Of a stretch of 64,000 nt of DNA, positions 1 through 10,258 are shown piece by piece; within the stretch, counting starts at the first letter, position 1, and every line of letters starts with the position of its first letter. Source of the stretch: Branchiostoma belcheri (taxonomy: Eukaryota; Chordata; Leptocardii; Amphioxiformes; Branchiostomatidae); NCBI RefSeq assembly GCF_001625305.1, contig NW_017804254.1:457501-521500 (forward strand), in the 5' to 3' direction. Below the pieces are notes generated by a model. The model had not been told where the DNA came from, did no database searches, and worked only from the letters and a program-made list of their open reading frames with translations. A program made the position numbers and the translations under genes.

Positions 1-3000
1 CAGCAGCAACTCGTACGGACAATCCAGCTCCCAGTACAACACTCAGAACTCTCAGTACAACTCCCAACAGAGCCAGTACGGCAGCAGCACAGCAAACTCA
101 CAATACAGCAGTCAGCAAACGTCCAGCAACTACCAGACCAGCTCCAGCACACAATACGGCAGCCAGGCGGTGGCGGGCACGCAGTACGGAGGACAGTCCG
201 GACTCTCGCAAATGTCGAACCAACAGTACAACTCTCAGCAGTGGGGCGTGGACACGGGTTCGCACGCGGAGCAGTCCCTCAGTAAGCTTGGTTCCTCCTC
301 GCTGGGCTCTCAGTCGCAGAGCCTGTCAGACCATTCCTTAGGAAACATAGGCTCCAGCTACAACCCCCCTCCCACCATTCCCCTTCCCAACGACCAGTCC
401 ACCATGCAAACCTCTCAGAGCTACGGACTCCAGGACTCCTCTCAGACTGGCCAGTTGTCGTACACGGGACACGAGGCGTCCAAAATGGCAGCGCTGAACG
501 ATAACAACAGGATTCCCCTGCCCAGCGAGACGCCCACCATACCCATGCCCAATCAGAACGATGTACAGGTACCAAAGTCATCAGCAGGCACCAATGTGAA
601 CGCAGCGCCATTTCAGTCAACGATGGCGTCATACTCGATGCAGGGTGGTGAGAACCCGCAGCAGATGTCCCCGCCCCAGAGCCAACAGTACCCTTCACAG
701 ACGGAACAATATGGCGACGCTACAGTCACCACCGGAGACTCCGGAGGTATGTGTGCTGCTTGTGTATCCTTTAACAATACCTCAACCTCAGTTTTGTAAT
801 GTAGTACCTGTTAGCAAAAGTGACGTTAAAATAGGCCATCAATGAACTTGGCTAGCTCCTCAGCTCTGAAAATTTTACCTAGACACCCCCTCAGCCAGGG
901 GTAATATACAGGCTAGTTTCTTGGCTCCTAAAATTTTGCCTACACACCCCCTCAGATAGACTCGGCTCGAGAGATATATTAGACTCCCAGGCGCTAACTC
1001 GGAGATCGAGGCTTGTGGCTTCCCCCAGCCATGGGGATGGTGAGTGTCTAGCCGGGGTCTGGCATCCAGGCTAGCCGAACCACTGACATGATGAGAGTTG
1101 TTGTTCCCCCCAGGTTTCCAGCAGTCTGGCCTCATGACGTCCCAACAGCACTTCCGCAACCAGCCCTTCCAGAACAGAGGGGGCCGGGGCGGTCGTGGGG
1201 GCCGGGGAAACAGCGCATCCTTCAGGGGACGCGGGGGTATGAACGGGAGAGGAAACGCACGCTTCAACAGCGCTTTCACAGGTAGGTAGCCACACTCTCA
1301 CATTATAAACTTTGTTGCATGGCAATTGTACAAGGTGTATAGTATGGCAGCTACTTGTAAATATCTGGGTTGTACACCTACTGTACTGTTTTTATAGTTG
1401 TTGTAAATATATAATTTTTTGACATTTTATCTTGTAAATATCAACGCCATTCAGGCAACATTGTATGTCATTTTTGTCTGTTATATTTGATATCTTAATA
1501 AAAAATTGAGAATTGAGCTACTAATAGCACATTTTGCAAGTTGCACAAGTCACAAGATATTCTAACCAACTGAGCTGTGTGAAAAAAATTCTCTCTGACC
1601 ATACTTGAATTTCTATGGTTTTAATGAAGTTACCGAACATGGAATGAAGTATAGTCCAGAAATTGTCAGCATACTCAAATGCACTCACAATCAATGACAT
1701 TGCCACCACAGTTCAGCCACGTAACACATAACATTCAGCCTTTCTACCAACATTCAATGGTTCGTGTTATTTCTGTCTCTCCTTTTTTTCTGTCAGTTTC
1801 TTTGTATAAATTGTTTTCAACCTATCTGCATGACAGACAAAACTCACACACGCTGGGTGACTGACATGTACATATCTCTCAGCAGGGCCTTACCATGACA
1901 CCACTAACATACATGTACCCCTTGACCTCACACGCTTCCATGGCAAGTACCACACTCCTAGCTCACTCACAATACAGGCAAACCTTCAAGAGTACATTTT
2001 AACATTAGATACAGACTTGAAATGCTTGTTTTTGTGGTGTTTCTGACAGAAAAGAAGCACACAGCAATTTGCCATTTTCCCCACTTTACACGGTGACTTT
2101 TTGCATTAAATTTTCTAAATCATTCTTGGCTAACCCATACGATTTTACCATCCAGGTTTCTACCAGAACTCCAACCCTGGGTACCAGGGTGGTTTCAGAG
2201 GTGACCAGACGTTTCCCAACACATACGGACAGGACCAGCAGAGGAGCTACACTAGGGCACAGGTCAGCAACTGGAAACTTAGAATCAACATGTACAATTG
2301 TGTCTGACTCTCCTCCATCATTCCAGGAGTCCCGTTTGTTTTGTTTTGTGGTAAACAAAAAAGTTACTGGATTATTTGATCAGTGGTCTTGTATTCATTG
2401 AACACAATTGTTGATGTTTAGTAAGGTAAGGTTACAAAGATTTTTCTGAAAAGTTTTAAAGGTCTAGCAGTTCTCTAGCCGGCCTGAATTTTTTTTCGTC
2501 ATCTCAATTTTGTTTGACGTAACATCATGTTGCACACCAAAGGGGGGGGGGTCCAAAATATTTTGACATTTTGACCCTCTGAAATGCTATTTCCTACTTT
2601 TTGAGGGGCAAATTTTGCTGGTAGGCTAAGCCTAGTTTAATGACATCTCTATTTCTTAAAACGCTGATTTTTTTTCCGTCAAAGATGACGGGTTGGTTAT
2701 AAATTTTTTGTCTGTCAAGAGTGGCAAAATTTTGTCAAATGATGGACACTGGCCAGAACACTGAGGTGTGGATATAAATCTAATTGTTGTTTTGTTGTTG
2801 TTTGTTTAGGATGGTTTCCCCAGGGGAGGCAGGGGCGGCATCGGCCCTCGTGGAGCCCCCAGGGGAGGTGTGTACACCAGTGTACATCTGTGTTTATGCT
2901 CGTCCCACATGTGAACTCTGTAGCATTGTTATAGGCAATGGTGTAGTTATTTGCCTCAATATTTATCAGTGCTCAAAAACTTGCTATATATTGTACCTGT

Positions 3001-3503
3001 TACAATTGCAGTGCAATAAAGCTTGACTTGACTTGTAAACTGTTGCGTAAGATAATATATAACAAAACATCCCAAAACTTGTTCAATACGAGCAATTGCC
3101 ATGACGTCACGGCCAGTAAGTGGTAGGCAAAAAGGGGGTATTGGTTGAATGATTTGCCTATCATGATTTGCAAATGCTTAAAGATAATGGATGTAAACAA
3201 AACAGTGATCGCTCATATCCAATGACCACCCCAGAGGGATCAGACTGAAGAGCTAATATCGATACCCCCTTTGTAGCCATGTGTGTTTTCTTAAACTCTA
3301 ACCTCTTAGTGGAATCCTATAGCGTTGTGTAATGTTTCTAGTGTTGTTAATTCTTTGTCGTTCCCCCCGCAGCCATCGCTGTCGGCGGTCGCGGCGGGAT
3401 GCGGGGCATGGGATCCCCGCGAGGCGGACGCGGAGGCTTCAACAAGCCGCCATCCTCCCAGCCAGGTGCAGCCTCCCCTCCCCAGCCACAGGCAGTGGCA
3501 TAG
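1..3503 (+). CDS. CAPRIN1: Caprin family RNA-binding protein, C-terminal exons (5' part outside window)
   Basis: Five exons join in frame: 1-746 (continuing from the left), 1114-1281, 2156-2262, 2810-2867 and 3373-3503, stop TAG at 3501-3503, all with GT-AG introns. The first exon is Gln/Ser/Tyr/Asn-rich (repeated QYN and SQQ), then has a PLPSETPTIPMPN stretch and NVNAAPFQS at 593-619. That motif, also recalled from vertebrate caprin-1, is the main reason for the name. The later exons are RGG-rich (NRGGRGGRGGRG, a GFYQNSNPGYQGGFRG segment, RGGRGGIGPRGAPRG), matching the RGG/YG-rich caprin tail. Caprins bind mRNA and G3BP in cytoplasmic stress granules; the RGG tail is the RNA-contacting, phase-separating part. 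The conserved N-terminal homology region would lie to the left. The caprin-1 versus caprin-2 choice is uncertain, because lancelets may have one pro-orthologue. Confidence 0.8.
2468..2763. mobile_element. hAT-type MITE, family with CAGTGTTCTAGCC ends (copy 1)
   Basis: Short non-coding element in the third visible caprin intron. It begins CAGTTCTCTAGCCGGCC and ends GGCCAGAACACTG, imperfect inverted termini. Flanking octamers AGGTCTAG (2460-2467) and AGGTGTGG (2764-2771) match at 6 of 8 positions, an aged 8-bp target duplication as expected for hAT transposons. The same family is at 33214-33541 and 45220-45480, with a degraded copy near 41268-41560. Confidence 0.7.
3099..3222. repeat. Dispersed AT-rich repeat (AGTGGTAGGCAAAA family), copy 1
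   Basis: The text runs AGTGGTAGGCAAAA, then GATTTGCCTATCA, ATTTGCA words, then AACAGTGATCGCTC. The same order of words appears at 19985-20105 and 34086-34216. No coding potential was seen. The origin is unknown; possibly a MITE fragment. Confidence 0.6.
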
Positions 3504-5142
3504 TCCATCCACCACCACCACACCCATCATGAACTGACCAATGACGATCAAGCTCTCTCCAATACTGACCAATAACATGTAGTGTAGCAGACTTGATTAA
3601 TGCAAACATATACTGTACTGAGGGGTAGTCCTTTGTTTGGCTCAGGTAAAAACAAGTGGGCATAGAAGACACAATTTTTGCTGACCATTTGGAGTTTTAC
3701 AGTGAGACAGAAAAGATGACCATGCCCTCTTAAATAGAACTATCCGTAAGTAAATAGGTTCAGGTGCTTTTGATCCCATGGTACCGGTACTTGAGAAGTG
3801 TCTTTTACCATGTTCTCTGACAGTTTATACTAAACTCCCTCTCGCAAAGTAACAATGTCATAGACTATTATTTCAGTATGTCAATCATCCTGAAAGTTTA
3901 TATACCACTGCGAAGGTTGAAGTCAGCAAAATCTTAGCATGTGCGAAAATGTCAGAGAACATGGAAGTCACAAAGTATGGAAAAGGTATTGTTGCTTTTA
4001 GTATCCACATTACAAAATGACATGCCTGCTTTGTACAAATTATCGCTATACCGGGATGGTTATACAGAAGGGATGGTTTCAAAAGCTCCTGATACCTATA
4101 GATGTATTTAATTCTAATCCAGACACTTCAGAGGAAGCAGTTGAATAATTTGTTGAACCTTTTTTTCTTCCTCCCTTTTGTTGAATTTCTATTTTTTAAG
4201 TTTCTGTTCAGCGGAAGGTTGGATGTGTTTCTGCCGTTTGCACCTTTGTTTTAGAGCTGAACCTGTAACACGTATGTCTTTTGAGAGACATGTCATCGTC
4301 TTAAAAAGATACGATGCTCCGCCATTGAGGTGTCTCTAAAAACTTACCAACTCATTTTGTTAAATGTATGTACGAGAACACTGAAAGGGGGAAATGAAGA
4401 GCATGCATGGCCACTCATAATGTGGAGACACATATTGTTGGCTGGGGCATATTTGTGACCACCATCTGACACCAAGTAAAAGAAAAAAACTGAAGAAAAA
4501 AATCGCAAAAGTTGAAAAAAAAACTAAAGAAGAAAAATAAAGTTGTTCCATAGGNNNNNNNNNNNNNNNNNNNNATGGTACAGTAATCAAAAAGCAATAT
4601 GATCTTGAATACTAGTATTAATTTTGCACCATTGTTAGTGAGATTAATGTATGGTCAGTGTAGTTGTGCCATACTCAATTCATACTCCTAAAATAACCTT
4701 GCCTGTCCAAAAACAAACCATTTGCAAAGTTCATGTACACGTGACATTGTTTATGGTTCAGCTAAAAGCTCTACTACATAAGATTCTAGAATGTCTAAAA
4801 TAAGTGCACAAAGCAGGTAAAAAGAATCTGCCCTATATACAAAGTAGTTCATGTACAATATGGGATCAATAATCATCAAACTAACCAATTATTTACATGG
4901 ATATTTACTACAAAATGACAGTTCTTTCCAATGCTCACAAATCAAAATGTCCTCAGCAGATGGCAGTAATATGAAAATTAATGTGAGCTTACTTGGCCAA
5001 AGAATTATTTACATATCTTACCAATGCTCATAAAACCACTCCAGATTGCACCCTAATGCTAGGTATTAATAGAATTATATGTGACATTTACTATATGGCC
5101 AGTCATGAATTACCAGCACATGCAAAGAATACATCCTTTGTA
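3504..5142 (+). other. Caprin 3'UTR and intergenic stretch with assembly gap
   Basis: This follows the caprin stop codon and precedes the convergent zinc-finger gene. No open frame is convincing. An AATAAA at 4536-4541 is a possible caprin poly(A) signal, just before the run of N. The rest is AT-rich sequence in which I see no recognisable feature. Confidence 0.5.
4555..4574. other. Assembly gap (20 N)
   Basis: Twenty unknown bases; the true gap length may differ. It falls outside coding sequence. Confidence 0.95.
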
Positions 5143-6162
5143 CTATTTCTCCTTCTTTATTCTAGCATCCTGTTTCCCTGAAGATGTGTCCTTCAGGTAT
5201 CTGGCACCCTTGACACTTCTATGGGTTGCCATATGTCTCTCCATTGTGCCCTGTTGAGCTGCCCTGTAGCCACACACCAGGCAACGAAAAGGCCTCTCGC
5301 CTGTGTGGGTCCTCATGTGCCTGGTATAGGTGCTCTTGAGAGTCATCTTGTGGCCACATTCCCCACAAGTGTACGGCTTCTCACCAGTGTGGATTCTTGC
5401 GTGCTTGTTTATACTGGACTTGTCAGCTGCCCTGTAGTCGCACTCTGTGCATGCGAACGGTTTCTCGCCCGTGTGAGTCCTCGCGTGCACCTCCAAGTTA
5501 CTCTTCCGAGTCGTCTTGAAGTCGCATTTTCCACACACAAAGGATTTCTCTCCGGTGTGGGTCTTCATGTGCCTGTTCATGCTGCCCTTGCGAGCCGCCA
5601 TGTAGCCACATTCACCACACACGTAAGGTTTCTCCTCGGTATGGATCCTCATGTGTATGTCCATAGTGCACCTTACTGCCGAGCGATAGCCACACTCTCC
5701 GCAGGCAAATGGTTTCTCGCCAGTGTGAGTCCTCATGTGGAGGGTGAGCGTACTCTGACGGGCAGCCCTGTAACTACATTTCCCACAGGCGAAAGGCCTC
5801 TCACCAGTGTGGGTCCGCACGTGTCTATCCATTGCCTTCTTGTCCACCGCTCTGTACCCACATTCGTCACACATGTAGGGCTTCTCACCGGTGTGGATTT
5901 TCATGTGCCGACGCACGTTGGCCTTGTCGGCAGCTCGGTAGCCGCACTCTCCACACACGAAGAAGTTCTGAAGCGTGTGAGTGCGCATGTGTGCGTCCAT
6001 GGTGCTGCGGACACCCGTGGTGTAGCCGCACTTGTCGCAGGTGTACGGCTCATTCACACAAGACATGATCTGCACAGGAGGCTGCTGTTGCTTCCTGGTA
6101 GAGAGCCGAGTCACTCTGCTGGAACCACTTGTACTTGGGTCACTGGTGGCTGATTCCATCAT
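5143..6162 (-). CDS. C2H2 zinc-finger protein with ten fingers
   Basis: The coding region is one exon, 339 aa, starting with ATGATGGAATCA at 6162 on the minus strand. Just upstream (6167-6180) is a strong 3' splice site, TTTGTTTTCTAG, so a 5' UTR exon is spliced on and the in-frame codons before 6162 are intron. Ten tandem C2H2 fingers follow a Ser/Thr-rich N-terminus of about 45 residues. They share the pattern C-x2-C-G-Y-R-A-A and are joined mostly by TGEKP/TGERP linkers, typical of DNA-binding poly-zinc-finger proteins of the nucleus. No KRAB, BTB or SCAN domain is visible. The uniform finger text suggests recent tandem duplication within the gene. The DNA target cannot be read with confidence. 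No orthologue is recognised. Confidence 0.9.
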   Translation of the reverse strand: MMESATSDPSTSGSSRVTRLSTRKQQQPPVQIMSCVNEPYTCDKCGYTTGVRSTMDAHMRTHTLQNFFVCGECGYRAADKANVRRHMKIHTGEKPYMCDECGYRAVDKKAMDRHVRTHTGERPFACGKCSYRAARQSTLTLHMRTHTGEKPFACGECGYRSAVRCTMDIHMRIHTEEKPYVCGECGYMAARKGSMNRHMKTHTGEKSFVCGKCDFKTTRKSNLEVHARTHTGEKPFACTECDYRAADKSSINKHARIHTGEKPYTCGECGHKMTLKSTYTRHMRTHTGERPFRCLVCGYRAAQQGTMERHMATHRSVKGARYLKDTSSGKQDARIKKEK

Positions 6163-6659
6163 GTGCCTAGAAAACAAATCAATGCATTATTATATAAATG
6201 GTATTCTTCGAATCACATGATACATGTACTCATACATTCATGCTCTTGCTCTTGTGACTCCATTTTCATTTGATATAAACATTCAAGTCTCAAGAATATA
6301 TCACAGGTATCTGTCTACATACAATATGCCCCCGTTATAAACAACATTAGTATCTACATGCACGTTTTGTATACATATCAAAAGTGCAACGATAGCAAAA
6401 GAAATGTCGGAAATGTTCTAGCACATCTCCTACTATGGCAACTAATCTCTAAGCAAATTCATGGGTCCTTACTTTCTGTCAGTGTTTTACCCCTGATTGA
6501 ATTGTTACAAAGAGGGTAATACTCCTTAAATGTACAGTATGTTACAAAACCAGTTGTTGTCTAATATCTCGCCAGACGTGGTCGATCAGCGTAAAACATC
6601 TAACATCTGCTTGGAGATTAATGCTTCTAGTTCTATAGTAAGTGTGGAAGAAATACAAC

Positions 6660-6840
6660 AAGTGTAACAGCGGGGGGGGGGGGTTATAGTGTGAACTGTT
6701 GCCCGGTTTTGACGTGAGTTCGACCCCCGGCCCGGAGTGTCTTTCTGCTTGTACTGTCCTAATTCTTCATACAGTGGGTTCGATCCCCAGCCCGGGGCCA
6801 GGAGTGCCTTTCTGCTTCTACTCTCCTAATAATTCTTACA
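6660..6840 (+). repeat. tRNA-derived SINE-like piece with two box-B-like words
   Basis: It contains GAGTTCGACCCCCGG and GGGTTCGATCCCCAGCC, both close to the Pol III box B consensus GGTTCGANTCC. They are followed by near-identical tails (GAGTGTCTTTCTGCTT and GAGTGCCTTTCTGCTT), so it is an approximately 80-bp direct duplication of one SINE segment. Confidence 0.5.
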
Positions 6841-7538
6841 CAAGTACTGAGGTTAGTACCGCCCAGCATTGCTCTGAAGCATAACTGCCTGTGGTTACAT
6901 TATGATTACCGGGGCTCCCATAATTGCTTTGTCTGGAAAACCCGGTAAACCCAGATAATTGACAAGGAAATGAAACTACTAGCTCAACCATTGAAACTTT
7001 CTGGAAAGCAAATGCCGAATACTACAATGTGAAAGACACCCTCCTTTTGTCATTATGGCAACAAAAACTCAGTCTATCCACCTACCTATTGCCTGGGTTC
7101 TCCTTTTTAGCGGAAATCTCGCAGTTTGTAAATCAAAACTCACGGTCTGTACAACAAGCCTTCTTCTGTTGACTCGTTCATCCAGGTCAGGGGTGAAAGG
7201 CTGAGTCAGAGGTCAAAGAGGAACATATTTGATGACCCACTTCATGTCGCAGAATGACACGAGAAACCAGATGGAATCAATATAAAGCTCTGTGGGTATA
7301 CACAGTCTACTGTGACTATGACTCCGTGTCCTCTATCGTTTGTGAGTTTAGTTCTTCTAACACAACCCACAGTCCTTGTTCATTGAGAAACGGTGACGTT
7401 ACATGTCATCTGCATGCTACCAACGAGCTCCTGGATGCTACTAGTCACTTGAAGTTCAGCACTTCAAATCATGTATGAAACAACGTGCCGTTTATTTCAA
7501 ACTTCGAATCTCCAAGCAGATCATACGGTGGCAAGGCA

Positions 7539-7690
7539 GTATCTGTAGCAGGGGGGGGGGGGTATAGCCTTTATAGGCGCTACCAACTGACCCGGCCGAT
7601 GGGTCTGGATTTTTTAGCCGAGTGGTTTAGGCGTCGGATTTTGAAGCTGGTAACCCCGACCCGGGACCACGGGTTTCTTTCTCAAGTTTC
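7539..7690 (+). repeat. SINE-like repeat with tRNA-like box A
   Basis: The sequence TATAGGCGCTACCAACTGACCC is followed by a tRNA-like TAGCCGAGTGGTTTAGGCG (box A of Ser/Leu tRNA type) and a degraded box B near CGGGACCACGGGTTTC. The leader is repeated at 44385-44410, again followed by a tRNA-like TAGCTCACTCAGTTAGAGCG. This is a repeat, not a functional tRNA: the arms do not close. Confidence 0.5.
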
Positions 7691-8158
7691 TACTGCACGC
7701 CTCCTGTTTCTTACATGGATCCATTGGCCAGAGGAGTGCGATGTCCATTAGCCGCCGTATGAACTGCTTGCAGATAACTGAAAGCGCAATATTCGGGTCC
7801 GGGAAAGTCATATGGCCATAACGCCACAATAAAAGGGGAAAAATTGTCATCGGATTTTTTTTATTTGTTTGCATGTGTCGAGTGTTGTGTTTGTTTGTTT
7901 GTTTGTTTGTTTGTTACGTAATAAGATTCCACGCGTCAAAAATTTTATCATAATAGCTTTTTACGGAGTCATGGTTTTTTCCATGGCTGGTCACGTGTCT
8001 TTGATACAGGGATTGTTTGTGATGGAACAAACGACTAACAATCAAGTTTGTTATTTAGGGGCATTTCGGCATTTCAACGTTCGAACTATTCTAGAACGTC
8101 GTTGATTCGCTTTATCGCTAAGTAAAGTGTTTGCTTTACCGGTATCCTAAAGTTGAAA

Positions 8159-10258
8159 ATGGCATCTGAGTCCAGCATACCTCGCCCGATCGCGAGGAGA
8201 AACAGAAAGTCGCCTGTGGCGCGCGGGCTGCTGTATACCGAGCTTGGGTACTACAACACCTTGACCGAGAGGAGCTTGGCCGCAGTTCACGAGGTATGCC
8301 GTACAGACGGAGTTACGATCGAGGACATTATGGAAGGAAACTACCGCCGAAGCAGGGGAGTTACCAGGGTAAGACACTATCTTGGTGTTGTCATATTTTC
8401 TATCATTTATTATCTAATATCTAGGGCATTTAACATTTTGGAGTCTGAAGCCCCTGGGAGCATTCCGATTTCGGAGCGGTAAACTGTACGTGCTCGGACG
8501 AACTCTCCTAGCATATTATCTGTGTATTTGGCCAATTTCTAGCCGCTCGATCTCTCCGAAGCTGATAGAGGCAAACTCGGGCCTGAAGGAATCCCTCCGA
8601 TTATTACCCAGTTTGTAATATATTGCAGTCATTGAAGGACAATGGGAATGAAATGATACTTAGCTTGTTGCCCCTTATTTCAATTCAACAGGTCCTTATT
8701 AATTATGCAAATGACCTCCATGTTAACATTATATATGCATAATGATGTTAACATTTAAGTAACTTACACATGTTGCAAGGTATAAAAGTCCCATCATTCA
8801 CCATTAAGAAATCGCAGAATTTCCTATTTAATTCTGCAAATTAGGCAATTTTCTGCATAATTGGTATCTGTTGATGTTCCACCTACTGTAGATTTCATAC
8901 GCTACATGTATGAAAGTACTATTATGTAAAATACTTAAATTACAGAAATTCCTAATTAGAAAATCTAATTTGGCAAATGAAGTCTTTATTTGCATAATTT
9001 GCATTTAATTATGTTCATCTCTCTAAAAGATACCTACATACAAAAATGATGAAAATATCTTATCCGCTTTCAACGATTTCGCCAGAAACTTCTCCTGCAG
9101 TTCCAGACCAAGCTGCTAGGGGGACAAAACATATACCACTTATTCCTGACAGGAAAAGCTATCTGTCACCACAAATCCGAGCCCATTGCATGTACAGGAC
9201 AAACGATACACAAACCGGAAGTTTTGCTGCAGTACCAAGGTCAACCATCAGGATTTGACCTTGACCTTTGTCTTCCTACGACCTACCAACATACCAAATA
9301 TCATCACAATCCATAAAGGCGTTCTGAAGTTATGCTGACTACATATGTGTGGAAACACACACAGACAGACGGACAGACAGGCGGACACACCATAAACAAT
9401 ACCTCCTTTTTTCATGGAGGTAATTTTTCATGAAGGTATCTACAAGACGTGCAGAATGGGCTGGCAACAGATGCACGTTGGGATGCCAGCTTAGATGCCT
9501 TACACATCCAGTTAAACTGCATTTTGACGGAGAAGCAATATTAATACTCAGTACTGCTGGTGGCACAGCGCTGTTCAAAGTCAATTGTAAATGTTTGAGA
9601 TATTTTTCTATGCAATAATCAGTTTTACATATTCTGTAGAACTCAGCTTAATTACCCATATCAACAGAGGAACTATGGAAGAAAGTTTAAATGTACATAA
9701 CTGAAAGCCTCGTCCTAATATTTTACACATCATATTGATGGTTACAGTGATAATAAATGATGGCTCTTTCTTTTCAATAAATAGGCAGCTGTCGAGGAGA
9801 CACGAGCAATTCTAAACACTAACAACGGTGACCCCAATTTGCCCCGCTGGAAACTCGATAAGGAGAAGACGAACAGTCCAAAGAATGGAGAAATGGTCCT
9901 GGAGTCTGGTGAACAGGCAGAGAGAGACGTCGCCCTGGAGTCTGGTGAACAGGCAGAGAGAGACGTCGCCCTGGAGTCTGGTGAACAGGCAGAGCTAGAG
10001 AGAGACGTCGCCCTGGAGTCTGGTGAACAGGCAGAGCTAGAGAGAGACGTCGCCCTGGAGTCTGGTGAACAGGCAGAGAGAGACGTCGCCCTGGAGTCTG
10101 GTGAACAGGCAGAGAGAGACGTCGCCCTGGAGTCGGCTGACCGGGGTGCCAAGACAAACAAGCCCGTGTACCGTAGAATTGGGCGTTGGTTTGCGGCCAT
10201 TGGACGACGCCTTAGAAACATTTGTAAATGTTGTTATCGCCCGGAAACGGCGGACTGA
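8159..10258 (+). CDS. Unrecognised 227-aa protein with acidic tandem repeat and basic Cys-containing tail
   Basis: Two exons, 8159-8368 and 9785-10258, join in phase 0 (donor AGG|GTAAGA, acceptor AAATAG|GCA). I recognise no family. Residues 1-70 are basic and Pro/Arg-rich, followed by a predicted helical stretch (ERSLAAVHEVCRTDGVTIED). Exon 2 has a charged linker (about residues 71-107), then six tandem units of ESGEQAERDVAL (12 or 14 residues) plus a partial seventh. The tail is RRIGRWFAAIGRRLRNICKCC, which would form a basic amphipathic helix ending in cysteines, suggesting membrane association or lipidation (inference). Start chosen: first ATG in frame (AAAATGGCA); an upstream exon cannot be excluded. 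Poly(A) signals AATAAA lie at 10273-10278 and 10285-10290, 15-27 bp after the stop, which supports a real 3' end. Confidence 0.65.
9200..9425 (+). repeat. Dispersed repeat common in marine invertebrates (ACAGACAGACGGACAGAC tail)
   Basis: The intron of the small novel gene contains TGACCTTGACCTTTG, then CAAATATCATCACAATCC, GTTATGCTGAC, a CAGACAGACGGACAGACAGG run and a closing hairpin, ACCTCC...GGAGGT (9412-9421). This order is typical of a widespread SINE or non-autonomous repeat tail. Family assignment is uncertain. Confidence 0.55.
9896..10139 (+). repeat. Coding minisatellite, 36/42-bp units
   Basis: Six near-identical tandem units inside exon 2 of the small novel gene, with lengths 36, 36, 42, 42, 36 and 36 bp. 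The longer units carry a 6-bp insertion, GAGCTA or equivalent, adding Leu-Glu. All units are multiples of three, so the frame is kept. A partial seventh unit follows. Confidence 0.95.

Larger units (their letters stand above)
6163..8158. other. Divergent intergenic region between zinc-finger gene and small novel gene
   Basis: On the minus strand a good donor, CAGACC|GTGAGT, places the end of a possible 5' UTR exon of the zinc-finger gene at 7144, with its start somewhere near 7250. This is inferred only from the splice site. The region also holds tRNA-like SINE pieces (6660-6840 and 7539-7690), G-runs at 6671-6683 and 7551-7561, and a short GTTT run near 7888-7912. No protein-coding exon is supported. 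Confidence 0.4.

Noticed and set aside
5221-6153. 310-aa + strand ORF
   Set aside because: Antisense shadow of the zinc-finger array; tandem 84-bp units keep the reverse frame open.
7600-7690. Possible tRNA-Ser/Leu gene
   Set aside because: Box A is good but the acceptor and T arms do not pair and box B is degraded, so it is called SINE-like.
7888-7912. Run of TTTG/GTTT resembling a CRISPR or structured repeat
   Set aside because: Simple tetranucleotide microsatellite in a animal genome; no spacers.
9742-10221. Long minus-strand ORFs (112-159 aa) rich in SPDSRATSL or TPGRRLSL
   Set aside because: Shadow of the coding minisatellite of the + strand gene: 36/42-bp units keep all frames open.
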